Assembly: GCF_030373225.1 (NCBI RefSeq)
Contig: NZ_JAUCZG010000002.1
Coordinates: 149,930-213,929 of the forward strand
From: Hydrogenophaga sp.
Lineage (GTDB): Bacteria; Pseudomonadota; Gammaproteobacteria; Burkholderiales; Burkholderiaceae_C
Reading direction: 5' to 3'
Length of the DNA: 64,000 bases
Part shown: in pieces, positions 37,962-46,450 of the stretch
Numbering within the stretch: position 1 is the first letter of the stretch
Layout: each line of letters starts with the position of its first letter
The notes under the pieces: generated by a model
Told to the model about the DNA's origin: nothing
Seen by the model: only the letters and a program-made list of their open reading frames with translations
Database searches by the model: none
Program-made: the position numbers and the translations under genes

Positions 37962-38597
37962 CTATGACCTGCGGCGTTCAGACAGGGCAGATGCAAGGGG
38001 GGGTATGGCATGCCAACGCGCGAGCGCCGCGACAGGACCGCGCTGTCCGCCACGGGAAGGCAACAGCCTGGCGAGCGCACGGCAGACGGTTTCGGGCTTG
38101 GCATCAACCACCTCGGCGAGCTCGCGCAGGCGCGGCAAGGTGGCGCGGATGGCGTCGGCCTGGGCTGTGCTGCCCAACAGGCCGAGGTGGTTCTCGTGGC
38201 CGAGCAGGCGCAGCAGCTGGGCCGCCCGCTGGGGCACAGGCCCGCTGCGCAACGCGGTCATGTCCAGGCTGCGGCGTTGCAGCTGCATCACGGCGGCCTG
38301 CAACCAGGACTCGCGTTCTTCGACGGAGCCGGTTTCCACCGGCTCCAGCTGTGCCGGGGTCAGCGCCGAGGCGCCCAGCCGGTAGGGCTGCACACACAAC
38401 GCTTCGAGACCGACGAGATCGCCCGGCAGCGCCAGCTGCACGAGCGAGCGGACATCGGCATCACCGTGGGCGGGACGGTCCAGGCGCAGCACGCCGTAAG
38501 AGACCCGCCACAAAAGACCGCGGTCGCCGGGCGACCACGCGGTGTCGGCACGGGCGAGCACCCGCACCGAAGGAACATGTTGGAAAGACAAAGACAT
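37962..38597 (-). CDS. Crp/Fnr-family transcriptional regulator
   Basis: 211 residues from the ATG at 38597 (MSLSFQHVPSVRVLARADTA); a longer start at 38660 is possible. The cyclic-nucleotide-like domain holds SYGVLRLDRP, DVRSLVQLALPGDLVGLEAL and SALTPAQLEPVETGS. The C-terminal winged helix reads LPRLRELAEVVDAKPETVCR followed by ALARLLPSRG. No N-terminal Cys cluster is present, so it is not an oxygen-sensing FNR. It sits between copper-related genes and the haem receptor on the same strand, so control of this metal block is likely. The ligand is unknown. Confidence 0.85.
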   Translation of the reverse strand: MSLSFQHVPSVRVLARADTAWSPGDRGLLWRVSYGVLRLDRPAHGDADVRSLVQLALPGDLVGLEALCVQPYRLGASALTPAQLEPVETGSVEERESWLQAAVMQLQRRSLDMTALRSGPVPQRAAQLLRLLGHENHLGLLGSTAQADAIRATLPRLRELAEVVDAKPETVCRALARLLPSRGGQRGPVAALARWHAIPPLASALSERRRS

Positions 38598-38681
38598 CTC
38601 CTGCACTGACAAGGACAGATCCCGGCGGACGGGATCGGCTGGGGGCAGGCGCATCCGCAAGGGACGCCGCTGCCCGCGAGG

Positions 38682-39134
38682 TCAGGATAGGAGGGGTGGG
38701 CCGGTGGCCCTGGGTCGGGCGTGGGGCCAGTCGGGAAGGCGCGGGGTCAGCTGGGTGGGAGGCTGCGCGTGCGGCCCACGGGCGGAGGCATCCAGCGGCG
38801 CGATGTCCACGGGCAGGCAGCGATCGACGCCGAGGCTGCACAGGGCGCAATGGTCCAGCACCGCCGCGTGGGCAGACGGCAGCGATGGCGTCTCGACCGA
38901 TTTGACGGGGTCTGCGACGCTGGCGGTTTCGGCCCCGCCCAGCGCGATCCAGCGCACCCCGCTGGGTCCGCAGATCTCGATCCAGTCCACGCCCGCCTGG
39001 CCAGGCGGCGGCGCACCGCCCGTCTGCACCCCCATGGCCCGCGACAGGGCGGGCGCCAGGGCGGCGAGCAGCATCAGCGCCAACACCCAGCGGGCGAAGG
39101 CGTGGCTGCAGCGGGACCAGGCGCAGCGGGTCAT
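38682..39134 (-). CDS. DUF2946-type secreted protein
   Basis: 150 residues with an N-terminal signal or membrane segment (RWVLALMLLAALAPALSRAM). The conserved pattern WIEICGPSGVRWIALGG and the later HCALCS (Cys-x-x-Cys) mark the DUF2946 family. Members occur beside copper chaperones and TonB receptors in proteobacteria, so copper binding or handling in the periplasm is a reasonable inference; no activity is known. It lies 42 bp downstream of the PCu(A)C chaperone gene, between it and the Crp-type regulator. The C-terminus is Pro/Arg-rich and low in complexity. Confidence 0.8.
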   Translation of the reverse strand: MTRCAWSRCSHAFARWVLALMLLAALAPALSRAMGVQTGGAPPPGQAGVDWIEICGPSGVRWIALGGAETASVADPVKSVETPSLPSAHAAVLDHCALCSLGVDRCLPVDIAPLDASARGPHAQPPTQLTPRLPDWPHARPRATGPPLLS

Positions 39135-39176
39135 GGCGGCGGCAAGCAGGCCGGTGTCAGGTCGGAAGAAAGGCGC

Positions 39177-39659
39177 TCAGTGTTTGTGGCCGGCACCGTG
39201 GCCATCGGCCTTGGCCGCGGCCGGCGTGTTGAGCGCGCGGGCGGTGGCCTTGATCTCGATCGTCTGGCGCAGGCCGTCCTTGCCCTCGACCACCAGCGAC
39301 ACGGGCACCACATCCCCCTCTTTCACCGGCGACTTCAGGTCCATCAGCATCACGTGGTAACCGCCGGGCTTGAGCTCCACCGTCTTGCCAGCGGGCAAGG
39401 CGAGTGCGGGCACGGCGCGCATCTTCATCACGTCTTTTTCCATCGCCATTTCGTGGATCTCGACCACGCCGGCCACCGGCGAGGTGGCTTGCACCACGCG
39501 GCTGTCGGCCTTGGCGGTGAGCTGCATGAAGGCGCCGGTGGCTTTCTGTTGCGCCACGGTGGCACGCACCCAGGCGTCCTTGACTTCGACGTTGGCGGGC
39601 GCTTGGGCCCAGGCGCTGGCGGTGAGCGACAGCAAGGTGGCGATGATGAGTTTTTTCAT
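39177..39659 (-). CDS. copper chaperone PCu(A)C
   Basis: 160 residues from the ATG at 39659 with GGAG upstream. After a signal peptide (KKLIIATLLSLTASAWAQ) the PCu(A)C domain shows EVKDAWVRATVAQQKATGAF, the metal motif VVEIHEMAMEKDVMKMRAV (H-x-M...M-x-M pattern) and LKPGGYHVMLMDLKSPVKEG with its His/Met pair. The C-terminus ends in a His-rich tail (DGHGAGHKH) that may add copper affinity. These periplasmic proteins carry Cu(I) to the CuA site of cytochrome oxidase. Its flanking DUF2946 genes on both sides form a compact copper cassette. Confidence 0.94.
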   Translation of the reverse strand: MKKLIIATLLSLTASAWAQAPANVEVKDAWVRATVAQQKATGAFMQLTAKADSRVVQATSPVAGVVEIHEMAMEKDVMKMRAVPALALPAGKTVELKPGGYHVMLMDLKSPVKEGDVVPVSLVVEGKDGLRQTIEIKATARALNTPAAAKADGHGAGHKH

Positions 39660-39776
39660 GGGAGCTCCAGGGGGGTTGGGGAAAGGCAAAGGCTCGGGTC
39701 GGCGCGAAGCGCACGCAGCAAGACCAGGGAACGGCGCGACAGACCCGCACGGGCCGAAGCCTCGGATCCGGAAAGC

Positions 39777-40166
39777 TCAGGCGAGCGGCGGGGCGCGCGA
39801 TTGCGCCGTCGACCACACCGCCACGGGCACGATCGACGCGAACAGGGTGTCGGGCAGGGCGCCCGGCGCGTGGGTCACCAGCGCCGTGGAGGCGTGGTTC
39901 GGCGGCACATCGGCACTGCCCTGCAGCAGGCACCAGGCGCAGGCAGACGAGTCTGCCGCCATCGGGGAAGGCTCGGGGATGGAAGCATCGACCGCGACGT
40001 CGACCCGCACCCACACCACCCCGCTCGTGCTGCACACCTCCATCCAGCCCGGGCCGTCCGAGCTGGCGACGACGGCCTGCGCCAGCGTGGGCATGAGCGC
40101 ACCCCACAGCACTGCCAACATGGCCAGCCAAGCGGTGATTCGATGGAACGGTCGGCTCGATAACAT
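39777..40166 (-). CDS. DUF2946-type secreted protein, second copy
   Basis: 129 residues with a signal/TM segment (RITAWLAMLAVLWGALMPTL) and the DUF2946 pattern WMEVCSTSGVVWVRVDVAVD, followed by a Cys-x-x-Cys in SACAWCLLQ. It is the first gene of the minus-strand copper/haem block and shares domain order, but little exact sequence, with the copy at 38682-39134, so the two are old paralogues. A GATAA/TTATC dyad overlaps its start codon and could be a regulator site. Confidence 0.8.
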   Translation of the reverse strand: MLSSRPFHRITAWLAMLAVLWGALMPTLAQAVVASSDGPGWMEVCSTSGVVWVRVDVAVDASIPEPSPMAADSSACAWCLLQGSADVPPNHASTALVTHAPGALPDTLFASIVPVAVWSTAQSRAPPLA

Positions 40167-40182
40167 TTACATGAAGTTTATC
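40159..40182. promoter_or_regulatory. imperfect GATAA/TTATC dyad over the start of the copper/haem block
   Basis: GATAAC (40159-40164) and GTTTATC (40176-40182) form an imperfect inverted repeat spanning the ATG of the first gene. It recalls a degenerate Fur box but the middle does not match well. The region is AT-richer than its surroundings. Confidence 0.25.
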
Positions 40183-41032
40183 AGCGGGGTGTGATCCGTT
40201 GATTGGATCTCGAGCTTCTATGGATGAATCGCAGGTTTCCAAGCCATAGAGGTGAGCGCTGCGTAGGAGCTCTGAAAGCAGATTGAAACCTGCGTATGTA
40301 TGAAGAGGACCCCTACACAACTGCAAGGAAAAGGCTCGTACCTGGATTCCTCATTTCTCGTATTTGAGCGACCGCTGTAGGAAGCGCACCCGTCGTAAAG
40401 TTCGGCTTGCTCCAACGACAGGAATTTGACCTCTCAACTACTGACCACTTGATGGCTGTGCGTCCGCAACCAGCCTCGAACCGACGTTGTCACGATGACC
40501 GACTGGGGTGCAGCGATTGCTGCCGGCGAAGAGATCACCATGACCTCACGCTCTGCTCACTGAAGCCGTGATCCGAGATGTGAGGGGCTCGCAAGCCCGA
40601 TGACCGGTTTCAGGTGCACAGCTGTCCTTGGAGCATGCAGCTGCCGAACTTCACCTTGAGCGACCGCTGCCCCCCAATGCGAATAGTTGCTTTCGGCCCG
40701 TTGCAGTCAGTCAGCCTGCCAACGTCCAGCATATGTCTGCAACCGCTGATGGCCTTGTGGGCGACCACCTCATGGGTTTGATCATGCTCATGATGGGCCA
40801 GCCGTCGGCCTGCAACAAGGACAATCAGGAAGACAAACAGCCGCTGTTCGACACAGCAGACACCTTGAAGGACCCACTGCGCATCTCCGTGGAGATGGAG
40901 GGCGGTCAGCCCAACCCAGCCACGGGCGTGAAAGAGGGTGGCATCACGGTGAACGCCGGGCGCCCGCACAGGTGCGCGCACAGATCGCCCGCCGCCGCCA
41001 GCGGCTGGGCCGATTGCCTACACTGGCGGGCG
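40167..41032. other. long intergenic region, no supported gene
   Basis: About 870 bp between the divergent DUF2946 gene and the esterase-monooxygenase gene. The part next to the DUF2946 gene (40190-40450) is distinctly AT-richer and contains a perfect 10-bp inverted repeat (listed separately). The reading frame of the downstream gene is open back to 40628, but the codons before 41033 read as low-quality sequence without family likeness, and a minus-strand frame at 40610-40981 is equally unconvincing. It may be decayed foreign DNA. Confidence 0.5.
40230..40294. repeat. perfect 10-bp inverted repeat in AT-richer intergenic DNA
   Basis: CGCAGGTTTC (40230-40239) and GAAACCTGCG (40285-40294) are exact inverse complements separated by 45 bp. 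It could be a stem, an operator pair or the trace of a mobile-element end. Confidence 0.45.
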
Positions 41033-43435
41033 ATGACACCACACACACCCCCCATCGTTTTCAAGCCGCAAGGCTTGCTCGAATCCCTGCTGGCCGGGCT
41101 GCAGCGCATCGCCCTGCAAATGCTCATCAAGCCGGTGTTCTCGCCGCGCTTTTCCATCCGCTTCCAGCGCCGATGGCTGCAGGCCCTGGCGCGTCTGACC
41201 TTGCCGGTTCCGCGCTCGGTGAGCATCTCGCCGGGGACGGTGGGTGGCGTGTCAGGGGAGTGGGTGCGCAGTCGCAAGGTCGGCACGGCGGGCGCGTCGG
41301 CCGGCGCCCTGCTGTATCTGCACGGAGGCGCCTACTGCATCGGCTCGCCCGTCACGCACCGCGCCCTCACGGCTCGACTGGCGCTGGCCAGCGGTCTGCC
41401 GGTGTTCGTGCTGGACTACCGGCTCGCACCCGAGCACCCTTATCCGGCCGCAATCGATGACGCGCTGGCCGCCTTCGCAGCGCTTGCGGCCGACGGTCCG
41501 GTCACCATCGGTGGTGATTCGGCTGGGGGCGGCCTGGCGCTGGCCGCTGCACTGGCCCTGCGCGATGCGGGGGGCGCAACGCCAGCCTCTCTGTTGCTGC
41601 TGTCACCGCTGGCCGATGCCGTGATGCCCGATCCTCTGCCCACGCCACCCCCTGGCGAAGCCATGCTCAGCGTGCCGTGGGCGCTGGCGTGCACGGGCTT
41701 TTACCGGGGCACACACGCTGTCACCGAGCCGGGCATTTCACCCATTCGCGGCGATCTGCGCGGCCTGCCGCCCACCCTCATACAGGCCGGCACCGACGAG
41801 TTGCTGCACGATCAGGCGCTCGCACTGCACGAGGCCCTGCAATCCGCAGGGGTGACATCACGCTGCGAGATCACACAGGGACGCTGGCATGTCTTCCAGT
41901 TGCACGGTGGTGTGCTCAAGAGCGCCGATGAAGCCATCACGCGGCTGGTCTCCTTCATGCACGCGCACCTGCCTCGCGCGCGTGAGGGCATGCCCGAGCA
42001 CGAGGTGGTGATCCTGGGTGCAGGCATGTCGGGTCTTTGCATGGCCATCCAGCTGCAGCAGGCTGGCATCCACAACGTTGTGCTGCTGGAAAAACAGGCC
42101 GGGCTGGGAGGCACCTGGTGGGACAACACCTACCCTGGCGCACACGTGGACGTTCCGGCACCGGCCTATTCGTTTTCTTTCGCGCCCAACCCGCGCTGGA
42201 CCCGGCGTTTCGCCTCTGCACCCGAGATCCAGGCCTACATGCGCGAGCTGGCCGAGCGCCATGGCATCACCGCCCGCATCCGCTTCAACACCCAGCTCAG
42301 CGAAGCGAGCTTTGACGAGGCCACGGGCCAGTGGACCTTGACCACCAGCAACGCACAGAGCATGCGCTCGCGCTTCTTCGTGTGCAGCGCGGGCCCGCTG
42401 AGTCAGCCACGGTGGCCCGAGATTCCCGGACTCGACGAATTTCAGGGCCGCCGACTGCACTCGGCCCGCTGGGACGCCACCTGCCCACTGAAAGGCCAGC
42501 GTGTGGCGGTGATCGGCACCGGTTCCACGGCATCACAAATCGTGCCTCCCGTTGCGGCACAAGCAGCGCATCTGCAGGTTTTCCAGCGCACCGCCAACTG
42601 GGTTCTCCCCCGCATGGACCGACCCTACACCGCAGTCGATCGCTGGCTCGCCCAGTCCGGTCTGTACAACCGGATGGTGCGCTGGAGCTGGGTCCAGGTG
42701 CTGGAATGGGGCCGCCGGGGTTTCGATGAAGGCACGCTGGCCCGCAAGGGCATGCTCAAGACGGCGGCCGTACACCGGCTGAAGCAGGTCCCCGACGAAG
42801 ACTTGCGCACACGCCTCACGCCGACGTATCCGCTCGGCTGCAAACGCATCATCTATTCAAACGACTTCTACCGTGCGCTCAGCCAACCCCATGTGGAGCT
42901 GGTCACGCAGGGCATCGAACGCATCACACCCCACGGCGTACAAACCTCCGACGGCCGCGAGCGCCCGGTCGACGTCCTGATCTGCGCCACGGGTTTTGAC
43001 GTGGCACACATGCTGTCATCGATCAAGGTCACGGGCCTGCACGGCCAGACGCTGAGCGCCCGCTGGCAGGCCGGTCCCGAGGCTTACCACGGCATCACGG
43101 TGGCGGGCTTTCCCAACTTCTTCCTCATGCTCGGGCCCAACACCGCCACGGGCCACACGTCCACCTTGCTCTACATCGAACCCGGCGTGCAGCACGCCAT
43201 CGCCTGCATGAAGGCGGTGCGCCGGGGTGGCCAGCGCTGGATCGACGTGCGGCCTGACGTGATGACCACACACAACCAGCGGCTGCAGGCCCGCCTGGGC
43301 GGCTCGGTGTGGAGCCAGTGCCGCAGTTGGTACCGGCTGGAGAGCGGTCGCGTGATCGCGCTGTTTCCAGGCTTCACGCGGGAGTACGTCAACGCCGTGA
43401 AAACAGTCGATCTGAACGATTACACGCTGGGTTGA
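41033..43435 (+). CDS. fusion of HSL-type esterase and Baeyer-Villiger-type FAD monooxygenase
   Basis: A single 800-residue frame from the ATG at 41033. Residues about 1-315 are an HSL-type esterase: [10 protein letters not shown] (97-100 HGGA), [20 protein letters not shown] with Ser163, Asp255 in GTDELL and His286 in RWHVF. Residues about 320-800 are a flavin monooxygenase: [14 protein letters not shown] (first dinucleotide site, 329-334), [20 protein letters not shown], the Baeyer-Villiger fingerprint F470-x-G-x-x-x-H476-x-x-x-W480-[14 protein letters not shown] (NADPH site) and CATGFD. A Baeyer-Villiger enzyme makes an ester from a ketone and the esterase could hydrolyse it at once. The domain order, esterase first, and the fusion itself are unusual. 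Met320 could be a former start of the second domain. Confidence 0.9.
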   Translation: MTPHTPPIVFKPQGLLESLLAGLQRIALQMLIKPVFSPRFSIRFQRRWLQALARLTLPVPRSVSISPGTVGGVSGEWVRSRKVGTAGASAGALLYLHGGAYCIGSPVTHRALTARLALASGLPVFVLDYRLAPEHPYPAAIDDALAAFAALAADGPVTIGGDSAGGGLALAAALALRDAGGATPASLLLLSPLADAVMPDPLPTPPPGEAMLSVPWALACTGFYRGTHAVTEPGISPIRGDLRGLPPTLIQAGTDELLHDQALALHEALQSAGVTSRCEITQGRWHVFQLHGGVLKSADEAITRLVSFMHAHLPRAREGMPEHEVVILGAGMSGLCMAIQLQQAGIHNVVLLEKQAGLGGTWWDNTYPGAHVDVPAPAYSFSFAPNPRWTRRFASAPEIQAYMRELAERHGITARIRFNTQLSEASFDEATGQWTLTTSNAQSMRSRFFVCSAGPLSQPRWPEIPGLDEFQGRRLHSARWDATCPLKGQRVAVIGTGSTASQIVPPVAAQAAHLQVFQRTANWVLPRMDRPYTAVDRWLAQSGLYNRMVRWSWVQVLEWGRRGFDEGTLARKGMLKTAAVHRLKQVPDEDLRTRLTPTYPLGCKRIIYSNDFYRALSQPHVELVTQGIERITPHGVQTSDGRERPVDVLICATGFDVAHMLSSIKVTGLHGQTLSARWQAGPEAYHGITVAGFPNFFLMLGPNTATGHTSTLLYIEPGVQHAIACMKAVRRGGQRWIDVRPDVMTTHNQRLQARLGGSVWSQCRSWYRLESGRVIALFPGFTREYVNAVKTVDLNDYTLG

Positions 43436-43804
43436 CGGCAGTGGCCTGTCGGTCCTGGTGTCGGATGTGCAAAGCACCTTGGGCGTCACTTCAAACCTCG
43501 GTCCTGCACCGGCCGACAACGTCAGCGTCAACGGCCCGGGTTGGAATGTCGAAAGCCTGGATGTTCATGGCGACCAGACCGGTGCACTGCGGTTCACCTT
43601 CACCAACGTGACCCGGTCCATGCGTTCCGGCACCGACGTGAACTCGGCTGCCTTCGTGGCCTCGGGCACCACGGCGGGTCACGAGCGGCGGGCAACCACT
43701 TCGGCGCCATCCAGGGCAAGGTGGTGCCCGAGCCGGCCACCTGGGCGTTGATGCTGGCCGGCGGCGTGGCCGTGGCGCGCATGGTGCGACGTCGCCGGTC
43801 CTGA
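43436..43804 (+). pseudogene. 3' remnant of a PEP-CTERM protein gene, frameshifted
   Basis: From just after the monooxygenase stop the frame reads GSGLSVLVSDVQSTLGVTSN and then WNVESLDVHGDQTGALRFTF, ending in VASGTTAGHE. A shift near 43676-43690 moves the continuation into another frame: GNHFGAIQGKVVPEPATWAL followed by MLAGGVAVARMVRRRR, a textbook PEP-CTERM exosortase sorting signal (VPEP, hydrophobic helix, basic tail). The N-terminal half and start are missing. An intact version would be a surface or matrix protein processed by exosortase. No exosortase gene is in the window. Confidence 0.7.
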
Positions 43805-44034
43805 CGGCCCACGATTCCGAGACAACTTGAGGAGATGTTCAGCGACTGTGTTGCATCGACCGGTTGAATCCGCCAGCGGTTGCGGTCAGTCGTCTCGGTC
43901 AGTCGACTTCACGCGAACAGGCTCAAATCAGTCTTTGGCCAGTGGCGATGGGCGCCAGAACGCTTCCCTGTTCCGCCCATCTCGCAGTCGCTGCTTGAGT
44001 CCCAGCCCATCAGGCCAAAACCATCAAAACAACC

Positions 44035-45510
44035 CTATGCACGACGGACGGTTCGCTCCAAAGGGGGATCCATGATTTCCAGGATCTTTGGTCGCTTGTA
44101 CCTTGCCAGTCGACGCTCCACGAAGCCAATCAGATCCTCGGTCGTGGCCTTTGCACCAGGCTTGAGCGCGCATCTGGCGTGAATGGCTTCACCCCATTTT
44201 TCGTCGGGCTGACCAAATACGAAGGCTTCAGCAACAGCTGGATGTTCCATTAGCACCTGCTCCACTTCGGCGGGGTACACGTTCTCACCGCCCGTTTTGA
44301 TCAACTGTTTGTGAGGTGCACGGCCTGCATACCAGAGCCAGCCGTCTGCATCCAGGCGACCAAGGTCTCCGGTGCGGTGCCAGGGGTCGGACGGTTTGAA
44401 GGGGCGTTGCTCTTTCAGGTCCCAGTAGCCCAGGAAAACCGTGGGTCCGGACACGGCGATTTCGCCTTCTGCGCCGACAGGCACTGGCTTGCCGGCTGCG
44501 TCCTGAATGCGCACCTGCGAAGGCGCCACCGCCTGGCCTGCGGCGCCGGGTCGATCAGATTGCCTCCCCAGACAGACCATGCTGGAGACTTCGGCCTGTC
44601 CATAGGCGGACCAAAACGCGACCAAGGGACTCAGGGCACACAGGCGTTCGACTGCGGCCGGCGGTTCCATGCCCATCGCGATGCGCAGGCTGGCCAGCGA
44701 AGCGCCGCTGGCATGTGCCGCGTCAAGCATCCCGGTGAGCATGGGCGCGAAGGTGGCGCAGACTGTCACGTGATGCTGCTCCACGGCTGCAACTGCAGCT
44801 GCGGGGTCGAAGCGAGGCAGCATCACGCATGCGCCGCCGACACTGAGTAAAACCAGAGAAAGGCCGATGCCGGCCGCGTGGAAAAGAGGCAGCACGCCGA
44901 GCCAGCGGTCTTCTTCGGTCAGTCCCCAGGTTTGTGCGATCTGTTGCGCCGACGCAGTGAGTTGCGACTGCGCGAGCACCGCACCGCGCGCGTGGCCTTC
45001 AACGGCGGCCGTGTACAACATCAGCGCGCCAGAGCCGGCGTCATCGCACCGAGGCACCGACGCGGCTGGCGCGGTTCCTGCGCAGGTGATCGAGGGCCAC
45101 GCCGCTGGCTCCAGCACCACGAGGCTCACGCCTGGCATGCCACCCGGCCATGCGCTGCGCCACAGCGGTTCGCAGGCTGCGTCCACGACGGCCACCGTGG
45201 GTGTTGCATCGCGGGCCTGTTGAGCCAGTTCCGCTTCCGACAGGCGCAGGTTGAGAGGCACCAGCATCGCACCAAGCCACGCCGCGGCACCGAGCAGCAC
45301 CAAAACTTCGGTACGGTTCCCGGCGACCACGAGGACTCTGTCTCCCTGCTGCACGCCCAGAGCCGAGAGGGCTGCAGCCTGACGCTGCATGGCCACATAG
45401 AGCGCCTCATGGGAGTGGACATTGCCATCGACGATCACCGCAGCGCCGGTCGGATGTGCCTCGGCGTTGTGGGCGAAAAGGTCGATCAATGTGGAGAAGG
45501 TTGGCGTCAT
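44035..45510 (-). CDS. AMP-dependent acyl-CoA synthetase-like protein with degenerate active site
   Basis: 491 residues from the ATG at 45510. ANL-superfamily architecture is clear: N-terminal LIDLFAHNAEAHPTGAAVIV, a middle AYGQAEVSSMVCLG and GEIAVSGPTVFLGYWDL, and the C-terminal hinge WHRTGDLGRLDADGWLWYAG, KTGGENVYPAEVEQVLMEHP. Two key elements are abnormal. The phosphate-binding loop, normally YTSGTTGxPKG, reads YTAAVEGHARGAVL and lacks its Thr/Ser/Gly run and Lys. The C-terminus LERTVRRA lacks the adenylation Lys of the P-R-T-x-S-G-K motif. It may have a divergent chemistry, low activity or a non-catalytic role. It is the last gene of the catabolic operon, 147 bp after the hydratase gene. 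Confidence 0.8.
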   Translation of the reverse strand: MTPTFSTLIDLFAHNAEAHPTGAAVIVDGNVHSHEALYVAMQRQAAALSALGVQQGDRVLVVAGNRTEVLVLLGAAAWLGAMLVPLNLRLSEAELAQQARDATPTVAVVDAACEPLWRSAWPGGMPGVSLVVLEPAAWPSITCAGTAPAASVPRCDDAGSGALMLYTAAVEGHARGAVLAQSQLTASAQQIAQTWGLTEEDRWLGVLPLFHAAGIGLSLVLLSVGGACVMLPRFDPAAAVAAVEQHHVTVCATFAPMLTGMLDAAHASGASLASLRIAMGMEPPAAVERLCALSPLVAFWSAYGQAEVSSMVCLGRQSDRPGAAGQAVAPSQVRIQDAAGKPVPVGAEGEIAVSGPTVFLGYWDLKEQRPFKPSDPWHRTGDLGRLDADGWLWYAGRAPHKQLIKTGGENVYPAEVEQVLMEHPAVAEAFVFGQPDEKWGEAIHARCALKPGAKATTEDLIGFVERRLARYKRPKILEIMDPPLERTVRRA

Positions 45511-45657
45511 GGCTTGCTCGTCAGAAATGAAGTGTTTGTGAGACCAGCAGCCGAAAGACCGCTCCTCTGGAGACGGGCTGCGCAAGCTGAAGACCCGCCC
45601 CAAAAAAACGATGCAGCTTGGATGTCATTGAGTGTCCAGAGCGATGGCGGGGCGCAA

Positions 45658-46446
45658 TCAGTGACCGCCAAAAAGCGGCTTGCGCTTTGCCACAAAGGCT
45701 GCAATGCCCTCGCGTGCGTCAGCGGTTTTCGCGCATGCCTTGAGCAGTTGCTGCTCAAGGGAGAGGTAGGCCTGAAGCGACCGTGTTGAGCGTTCGAGCG
45801 AAAGTTGCTTCATCGCCGTCAGCGAGGCCGGTGCACAAGCAGCCAGTCGCTGCACCAGGGCCTGCGCGATGGCATTCAGCTGGGCTGTGGGGTGCACCTG
45901 ATCCACCGCGCCAGCAGCCAGACACTGCGTGCTGTCCATCGGGTCGCTCAGCATCAGCCATTGTTGTGCACGCACGGTGCCAATGCGCCGTGCAAGGAAG
46001 TATGAGGCGCCCACATCGGGGGACAGGCCGAGGGCCGCATACCCTGTGTGCAGCTTCATGGTGTCGCTGGCGAGCACAAAGTCCCCGCAAAGCGCCAAGC
46101 CCACCCCTGCGCCGCCCACCGGGCCGCCCACCACCGTGACGATGGGGCAAGTGGCCAGCGCGAGCTTGAGGTAGCTGGGCAGCAAATGGTTCAGGATGTC
46201 GTCGATCAGTTGGTCAAGCGAATCGCCCGCCTGCTCGAACTCCCGGATGTCGCCACCGGCGCAGAAAATGGAACCCCGCGCTTCGATGACGACAACGCGG
46301 GGTTGCATCATCAACACCTCGTCAATGGCCCGCGCGAGAGCTCCGGCCGTCGCAAGGCCCAGGGCGTTGTGGTGCGCGGGTCGGTTGAGCACGATCCGGC
46401 CAATGACCGGATCGGCGTGCCACTCCATGCCGTCCAACTCGGTCAT
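45658..46446 (-). CDS. enoyl-CoA hydratase/isomerase family protein
   Basis: 262 residues from the ATG at 46446. Crotonase-fold landmarks are RIVLNRPAHHNALGLATAGA, the oxyanion segment FCAGGDIREFEQAG and GPVGGAGVGLALCGDFVLAS. The segment ALGLSPDVGASYFLARRIG carries the S-P-D-x-G-x-S pattern, seen in PaaG/Delta3,Delta2-enoyl-CoA isomerases rather than the paired Glu of classical hydratases, so isomerase activity is the better guess. It is four bases downstream of livF and is encoded with the ABC importer and other acyl-CoA genes. The true substrate is inferred only from context. Confidence 0.88.
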   Translation of the reverse strand: MTELDGMEWHADPVIGRIVLNRPAHHNALGLATAGALARAIDEVLMMQPRVVVIEARGSIFCAGGDIREFEQAGDSLDQLIDDILNHLLPSYLKLALATCPIVTVVGGPVGGAGVGLALCGDFVLASDTMKLHTGYAALGLSPDVGASYFLARRIGTVRAQQWLMLSDPMDSTQCLAAGAVDQVHPTAQLNAIAQALVQRLAACAPASLTAMKQLSLERSTRSLQAYLSLEQQLLKACAKTADAREGIAAFVAKRKPLFGGH

Positions 46447-46450
46447 GACT

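Noticed and set aside
40610..40981. 123-codon minus-strand frame in the 40-41 kb gap
   Set aside because: No signal peptide, motif or ribosome site, and low-quality composition; not supportable as a gene.
40628..41032. N-terminal extension of the esterase-monooxygenase fusion back to 40628
   Set aside because: The extra 135 codons have no esterase-family likeness, and HSL proteins of this kind start close to the ATG at 41033.
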